NCBI GenBank assembly: GCA_025917655.1
Contig: CP084611.1
Span: forward strand, 3,286,001-3,350,000
DNA: 64,000 bases
DNA from: Chlorella sorokiniana
Lineage: Eukaryota; Chlorophyta; Trebouxiophyceae; Chlorellales; Chlorellaceae
Direction of reading: 5' to 3'
In this document: in pieces, positions 58,529 through 64,000 of the stretch
Position numbering within the stretch: the first letter of the stretch is position 1
How the letters are laid out: every line of letters starts with the position of its first letter
Program-made: the position numbers and the translations under genes
The notes under the pieces: model-generated
What the model was told of the DNA's origin: nothing
Databases searched by the model: none
The model's input: only the letters and a program-made list of their open reading frames with translations

Positions 58529-61500
58529 TCACGCCGGCTTCTCCAGCAGGTCGTAGTTGGTGCCGCTGGCAAAGCCCAGCAGCGAGGCCTCCAGCTTCTT
58601 CCCCTTCTTCTTCTTGCCAGCGGTCTTCGGGACCTGCAGGTGGGCAGGGCAGGCAAGGCGGGTGAGGGGCGGGGGCGTGTGGCGTGCGTGCCGGGCCCGG
58701 CAGGTACCATGCCCGCAGTGGTATGCAGCGGCCGGCATGCCCCTGCCCCCGGCTCAGCGGCAGCAGGGCCACCTTCTCCCAGTCAGCGTCCTTCTTGGCG
58801 GGCGCCGGGGCGGCGGCCGCGCCCAGCGCAGGGAATGCGTTGGGCGGCGCAGCGTAGCCGGGGTCCCGCGGCGGCGGGCGCGGCGCGGCAGCGGGTGCGG
58901 GAGGTGCGGCGGCCGCAGCGGCGGCCTTGCCCTTGTTCTTGCGCGACTTGCTGCTCTTGGCGGCGGCTGCTGCCTCTGCCAGCTTGCGCTTCATGAACTC
59001 GGCAGCAAAGCGGGCCACCTGCGCGGGAGGGGTGGGTGGGGCGGCGTGGGGCCACAGGGTGGCTGCAGTAGCGAGCGCCGTCCCGCACCCGGGCCCACTA
59101 GCCCTCTGTTCTGGGGGAGCGGGAAGCGGCCCCCTGCAGCCCTCGCCGCATGCCAGTGTCCAACATGCACGCAGCCGCCAAGCCCCCCTCATGCACACAC
59201 ACCAGGCACCCGCCACCACCACGACCCCCCCCCACCCACCCACCCACCGCGGGCGTGCTGCCCAGGTAGAGGGTGCAGTACTCAGCCAGCTCGCTGTTGG
59301 ACTCCACGGTGAGCAGGAACTCGGGCAGGGAGACGTCGGGGGAGCCGGTCAGCTCGCGCATGCGCTCGGCACACCAGGCGCGGAAGGCGCCTGCGGCGGG
59401 GCGGGGCAGGAGGGCGCCAGCCTTCTGGGCCGCTGAGCAGCAGATGGGCTGATGCAGCCCCCATGGCACTGCCGGTTGATGCCAAGCAGCTGCTGCCAAG
59501 CATGTGCTGGCAAGCAGCTGCCCCAGCTTCACTCCCCCAGCCCCCTCACCTTGCAACGCGCTGCTGCCGTCGCTGAGAGCGGCGCTGATGGCGGCGGCAT
59601 CCGCAGGGTCCAGCGACGACGTCCGCTGCGCCGCGGGCTGGGCAGGCGGCAGCGGGACGGCGGCCCTAACGGCGGGCGCGGCAAGTGGACGCGGCGGCGG
59701 TGCGGGAGGCGCGGCGAGGTGGGGTGCCGCTGTGGTGGCGGCCACCGTTGAGGCCCAGCCGCCGGGCTTGGCTGCTGGCGCCGCCGGCTTGCGCGGCGCG
59801 GCGGCGACCGCTGCTCTGGCTGGGGGTGGCGGCGCGCGCCGAGCTGCCGCCCTGCACGCCATAGTCCCAGAACAGGCCGCCGTCGTCGTCGTCTGCCGCC
59901 GGCCCAGGCCCCTCGCTGGCTGACTGCGCCTGCGCTGCAGAAGCGGCCAGGGCTGCCGCCAGCGCTGCCGCCTCCTCCTGCTCCTGGATCTCCCGTAGGG
60001 ACAGCATGCTGCTGCGGCAGGGCGGGGAGGGGAGGCATGCAGGTGGATGCAGCAGGCAGGCCCACAGCTGGCGTCAGAGGCCAGGCACAGCTGCAAGCAC
60101 ACCGACCGCGCGACGCACGGGCGAGCGACCCACCCAGCCCCAGCTCACCTTCCGCCGCTCAAGTTGCCGCGGGCGGCCTTGGCCCAGCCGCCGCGGGCGG
60201 CGCGGGGCGGCGGCCGCCGCCGCCGCCTCCTCCGCCGCCAGGCGCGCCGCCCGCTCCGCCTCCTCCTGCTGGATCTCCAGCAGTGTCTTGGCTGGGGGCG
60301 GGAGGGGGGGAGAGGGGCAGAGGGGGAGCATGTTGGGGCGGTGGGCAGCCAGCAGGCGGCGCGGGCGCCATGGCTTGCTCGGCGGGGGTGGCAGGGGGTG
60401 AGGCAGCACCCCCTTCCCAGGCAGCCTGCGGCAGCGCCCGCACCGCTCTTCTTCTTGGGGGCGGCAGCGGCCCAGGGTGCGGTCCTGGTCTCGGGCGGGC
60501 GCCTGCGCCTGCTGGCCGGCGCCGCGGGGGGGGGGCGGGGCGGGGCGCCGCCTCCTGCGCCTCGTCGTGCGGCGCGGCAGCAGCGGCCTCGACAGCGCGC
60601 CGCCGCTCCTCATCGGCAGCCCTGGCAGCCGCTTCTGCCTGCTGGCGCCGCGCCGCCTCCTGCTGCGCCTGCTCCCGCTGGATGTCCAGCAGGGAGGGGC
60701 GGGGCGGCGCAGCGGGCGCAGCGGGCACAGCGGGCGCCTGGCGAGGCGCCGCGGCCGGTTCCAGGGCGGGCTGCGGCGGCGCGGGCGCCGTCGCCGGCGC
60801 CGTCAGCCAGGAGGGCAGCTCCTGCCGTGCCGCATGCTGCACCTGCTGCGCCCGATGCTATCCAGCCGCGCAAACTGCGGCTGCGGCTGCGGCGCCAGGT
60901 GATGCGGCGCGGGGCGGGCGGCAGGTGCTGCTGCGGCGGCAGCGCCTGCTGCTGGGCCCCCAGGAAGGGGTCCTGCTGCGGCAGCAGGCCAAAGTGGCCC
61001 GTCGCCGCCGCCAGCGCCCCCGACCCCAGCGCGTGCAGCTGCGCCAGCGGGCCCCCAGCGGCAGCGCCGGCAGCGAGGCCTGGCCGCCCAGCGGCTGCAC
61101 GGGGCGGCCGCCTGGGCCTGCAGCAGCTGCGAGGAAGCTGAGCGCCGCACCAGGGAGGGGTCCACAATCGGGTCCTCGGGGGCCACCCAGGGCGCGGCGG
61201 CGGCGGCGGCGGGGGCGGCCGCAGGCGCCAGGTGCAGCCCCCAAACGACGCCGCCAGCAGGTCCTCGGCCTCCGGCAGCGCCAGCGGCGCAGGCTCAGCC
61301 GCCACCTCCGGCGCGGGGGCAAACGGAGTGGCGGCCGGCTCGGGCTCTGGCGCGGCGGTGGGGGCCTGCGGCTCCGGCTCCAGCTCCGAGGCGGGCGCGG
61401 CGGCGGCGGCCGGGCGGGCCCACCGCCTTGTTCCACGCGCGCAGCAGGGCCGCCAGGGGCTTGAAGGGCGCGTCCGGCGGCTCCCCCGCCCCCGCACCTC

Positions 61501-63590
61501 CAGCTCCAGCGGGAAGTAGCCCGCCTCGTACCTGGGTGTGTGTGTGTGTGTGTGTGTGTGTGGGGGGGGGTGCATCGTATGTTTAGGGGGTGGAGGGGTT
61601 CCAGGTGTGTGCGGGTCCAGCGAGGCGGCAGACTTTGCCGAAGCGGAGGCCTGTGCCCACTGGGAGCCGGCCCCCCCCCGCGCTGCCCAACCCAGCCGCC
61701 AGCCGCCAGGCGCGCCCACCAGTCGATGATGTCCTGCCGCGCAAAGGGGCCCTGCACCACGCCCTGGGGGTCCTTGTAGCAGTACTCGTCAGGAGGGGGC
61801 GCCGGCGCCCCGCATCCTGCACCCCCGCCGCCGCCGCCGCGCCCGCGCCCGCGCCCGCCTCGCTGCCCTCCGCCACCAGCGCGCTGTGCGCCCGCTGCGG
61901 CTGCGCGGCGCCCTCCTCCGCGCCGCGTTCGCCGGGCCCCAGCGGGCGGTGGGAGGAGAAGGCGCGCATCATGCTGTAGTGGTCTGCGTGTGGTGGCGGT
62001 TCATGTGGGAGGGGGTAAGGAGGAGGGCCATTCGGGTTGCTGGCTGCCGTGCGGCAGCGCAGCAGGCGCCCGCCAGGCATGCGGCGAGCCGGCAGGCCGC
62101 GCCAGTGCCCCCTGCCAGTGCCCCATGCGCGCACCCGCAAAGGCCTGCGCCGCCGCCGCCGGGTCCACCCCCATCAGCTGCTCCACCACGTCCACAAACT
62201 CAGAGTCGGCCAGGAACAGCAGCGGGTCGTCGCGCTCCACACCCGCAGGCAGGCGCAGCCTGGTTGGGGGAGGGGCAGGGGGCGCGCGCACGTCGGGGGC
62301 GTTACGCGCGTTCTGAATGAGGAGAAACCCCGCCCCACGTCCAACCCTGCCCCCCCACCACCACCAAGCATCCCACACACACACGTCTCTCCCACCCCCA
62401 TCCCCACCCACCTCCCCGAGTACAGCATGCGCTTGTAGAGGCGCGCCAGCTGGTCGGTGGTGTAGCGGCTGGAGGCGGAGCTGGGGCCCCAGCGCATGCG
62501 CCCGCCCACCCGCCGCCAGCGCCAAACGAGCGGAAGGAGCCCGCGGTGGCGCCTCCGCGCTCAGCCGCGCCAATGCCCCCAATCAGACCGCCGCCGCCGC
62601 CGGCCCCCGCCCACGGCCCCGCCCCATGCCAAACCCGCGGCTGCCGTCAAGGCTGGGCTCCGCGGGGCCAAAGCGAGAGGGCGCGCGGCGGCGCTGCCGG
62701 TGCGCCAGCTGTCATTGCGAGGCGCACCTGCATGGTGGCAGCGCTGGGTGCGGTCAGGGCGAGTGTGGAGGGTGCGCATGCCGCCCAACAGCTGCGGATG
62801 CCGCGCGCAGGCATGCAGCCACGCGAGCCCTTCACTCGCAACACCCTGCAGATGCTGTGGGTGAGTCAAGGCATTTTGAACCAGTCCATTCAGCACTGCT
62901 CATCACCTGGTGCGCCGCCGCCAGCACCCCAGCGCTCGTTGCGCCAGCTGCCGCCGCCGCCGCCCATGCCGCCGACGTCGCTGCCGCTGCGCCACTCGCC
63001 GCCGTCCCGCTCCCGCGCCTTCCAGCTGTCCACCTCGGAACCCCTGCCCCTGCCTCTGGCTGGCACGTCCGTCCAGGCGGGGTTGTGAGGCTCGGCAAAC
63101 TGCCTCCCGCCTCCTCCCGCCTCGCCACCATCACCCCACCGTCCGTTGTCACGCCGCGGCACCGGCTCACGCTCCTCCTCGCCACCGGTTGCCCCCAATG
63201 CTTGTGTCGAAGCGGGAGCCGGTCAGCTTGGAAGGTTCACCACGCGAGGTGCCACTGCGCCAAGGGCCTGCTGCTGCAGCGCCTGCAGCCGCTGGGCGCC
63301 CACCATCCTGCAGCGGCAGGCGGCAGCACCATTACAAAAGCGAGCGAGCCACGAATTTCGCTCGGCCGTTGCGTCGCATGCCTTCCATTGCCGGTCATAT
63401 TGTCAACCGGCGCAGGGCAGAATTGGCGGCAGCGCGTGCATGTAGTGATTGCTGCCCACCAGCCAGGCGCTCTGAGGCTTCAGCAGAGCCTCCGTGTCCT
63501 TGTCATTGCCTGCAACAACAGAAAGTGCACGCTTAAAACTCCAATCGCACCCCATACAGGCGAAACAGAGGGGACAAGCTCACCGCTCAT
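58529..63590 (-). CDS. GYF-domain protein, GIGYF-like
   Basis: Adaptor that binds proline-rich motifs; GIGYF/EXA1 relatives act in translational repression and mRNA decay in the cytosol. Exon 1 is only 7 nt (63590-63584, ATGAGCG). It joins in phase to an exon NDKDTEALLKPQSAWLVGSN near 63511. An Arg/Gly/Trp-rich region follows (REPVPRRDNGRWGDGGE), then the conserved DDPLLFLADSEFVDVVEQLM (62230-62170). The GYF domain is YKDPQGVVQGPFARQDIIDW (61780-61720), then GYFPLELEVRG (61530-61495). Three helical charged segments of the type SLLDIQREQAQQEAARRQ, KTLLEIQQEEAERAARLAAE and LREIQEQEEAAALAAALAAS follow (60700-59930). Then comes a GIGYF C-terminal block: FRAWCAERMRELTGSPDVSL, EFLLTVESNSELAEYCTLYL and VARFAAEFMKRKL (59390-58980). 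It ends GKKKKGKKLEASLLGFASG...EKPA with TGA at 58529-58531. Some exon junctions are disturbed by base slips (near 63170 and 61800). Confidence 0.9.
61535..61562. repeat. GT dinucleotide microsatellite in intron
   Basis: About 13 GT units followed by a G run, inside the intron that splits the GYF domain coding sequence, directly beside the splice site of the GYFPLELEVRG exon. Confidence 0.9.
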
Positions 63591-63845
63591 TGTGGCTAGG
63601 AGCCAGTGGTTCTAGGAACAGGAAGATGTCTGAAGTCACGTAGTACGATTTGATTAACCGGCATTGATGGGCATGCCGCCTAACCGGGGGAACGCGTGCT
63701 GTGCTGCGCTCTACAGCCTTTGCAGGGAGATAGTTCAAGCACACGCGGCAGTCAAATTGCTTGTGCTCGACAATAAGCCAGCATTGCGGATGTCTGCTGC
63801 AACGTGCATCTCCCGCGATCAGAGCTGATTACTGCACACTTGCAG
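63591..63845. promoter_or_regulatory. Promoter/5' UTR of the GYF-domain gene
   Basis: About 255 bp of moderate GC between the GYF-gene start and the stop of the next gene on the same strand. It must hold the GYF-gene promoter. No clear TATA box seen. Confidence 0.4.
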
Positions 63846-64000
63846 TCAACCATCGGCCGCACGTTGCTCTGCCACGTCTTGTTCCCTTGCGAGAAGGTCT
63901 ACCGGGTGTGTCAACACACGAGGGACCAGGCCCTGGTTACAGGCCGCTTCAGCTGCCTCCCTCACCGCCGCCTCTCCCTCGCTGTTCCGCGTGTTGTGCT
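63846..64000 (-). CDS. C-terminal fragment of an unidentified gene (runs off the right edge)
   Basis: A minus-strand frame stays open from the window edge for about 50 codons to TGA at 63846-63848. It includes EAAVREAAEAACNQGL, VPRVLTHPVDLLAREQDVAE and a final QRAADG. Composition (Ala/Glu/Arg/Leu-rich, heptad-like) and codon use resemble the other genes. No start, splice site or family is visible, so a chance frame cannot be excluded. Confidence 0.35.
   Translation of the reverse strand, partial: HNTRNSEGEAAVREAAEAACNQGLVPRVLTHPVDLLAREQDVAEQRAADG

Noticed and set aside
1-64000. tRNA, rRNA or viral/retroelement remnants
   Set aside because: No cloverleaf with a conserved T-loop, no rRNA core sequence, and no integrase, protease, capsid or long-terminal-repeat signature was recognised on either strand by reading; a covariance-model scan was not possible.

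Overview
The window is nuclear DNA of a eukaryote, most likely a GC-rich green alga of the Chlorella/Micractinium kind (Trebouxiophyceae). The lineage is an inference. It rests on the very high GC, genes cut into many short exons by GT-AG introns of roughly 80-350 nt, CAG/GCN low-complexity tracts, and plant-type families: BIG-type ARF-GEF, plant NADPH-thioredoxin reductase signature, B3 DNA-binding domain, GT47 exostosin with EGF modules. No rRNA, tRNA, CRISPR array, prokaryotic operon, transposon or virus-derived element was recognised.

Layout. (1) 1-8698 (+): 3' part of a Sec7-domain ARF-GEF of the BIG family. (2) 9017-9892 (-): small four-helix membrane protein, unknown function. (3) 10564-15361 (+): type II membrane exostosin-family (GT47) glycosyltransferase with EGF-like repeats. 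(4) 15460-28920 (-): very large gene for REV3, catalytic subunit of DNA polymerase zeta. (5) 29667-36670 (+), divergent from REV3 across 746 bp: SET-domain histone methyltransferase with PWWP, GATA finger, AWS, SET, post-SET and Tudor-like parts. (6) 36915-40153 (+): B3-domain protein with a Pro/Ala-rich tail, either separate or the 3' half of the SET gene. (7) 40874-43066 (+): F-box/leucine-rich-repeat protein. (8) 42989-45197 (-): thioredoxin reductase with an altered NADPH-binding loop. (9) 45829-47058 (+): intron-rich orphan gene in a lower-GC stretch, recovered from splice phases. (10) 47524-57890 (-): DNA polymerase theta (helicase plus family A polymerase, plant TEBICHI type). (11) 58529-63590 (-): GIGYF-like GYF-domain protein beginning with a 7-nt coding exon. 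(12) 63846-64000 (-): C-terminal end of another gene.

The genes do not form one pathway. Two error-prone repair polymerases (REV3 for translesion synthesis, POLQ for end joining) lie on the same strand about 19 kb apart. REV3 shares its upstream region with a chromatin methyltransferase that is followed directly by a B3 DNA-binding domain. The most unusual structures are the GATA finger and about 400 disordered residues inside the AWS cysteine cluster of the methyltransferase, the SET-B3 adjacency with splice-compatible phases, and the lost HRRxxxR motif in the thioredoxin reductase.

Data quality: several conserved exons are interrupted by single missing bases within C/G runs (at least ten cases in five genes). 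I read these as uncorrected sequencing indels rather than real pseudogenization, because otherwise intact domains continue at once in the next frame. Coordinates of multi-exon genes are outer limits; introns lie inside.
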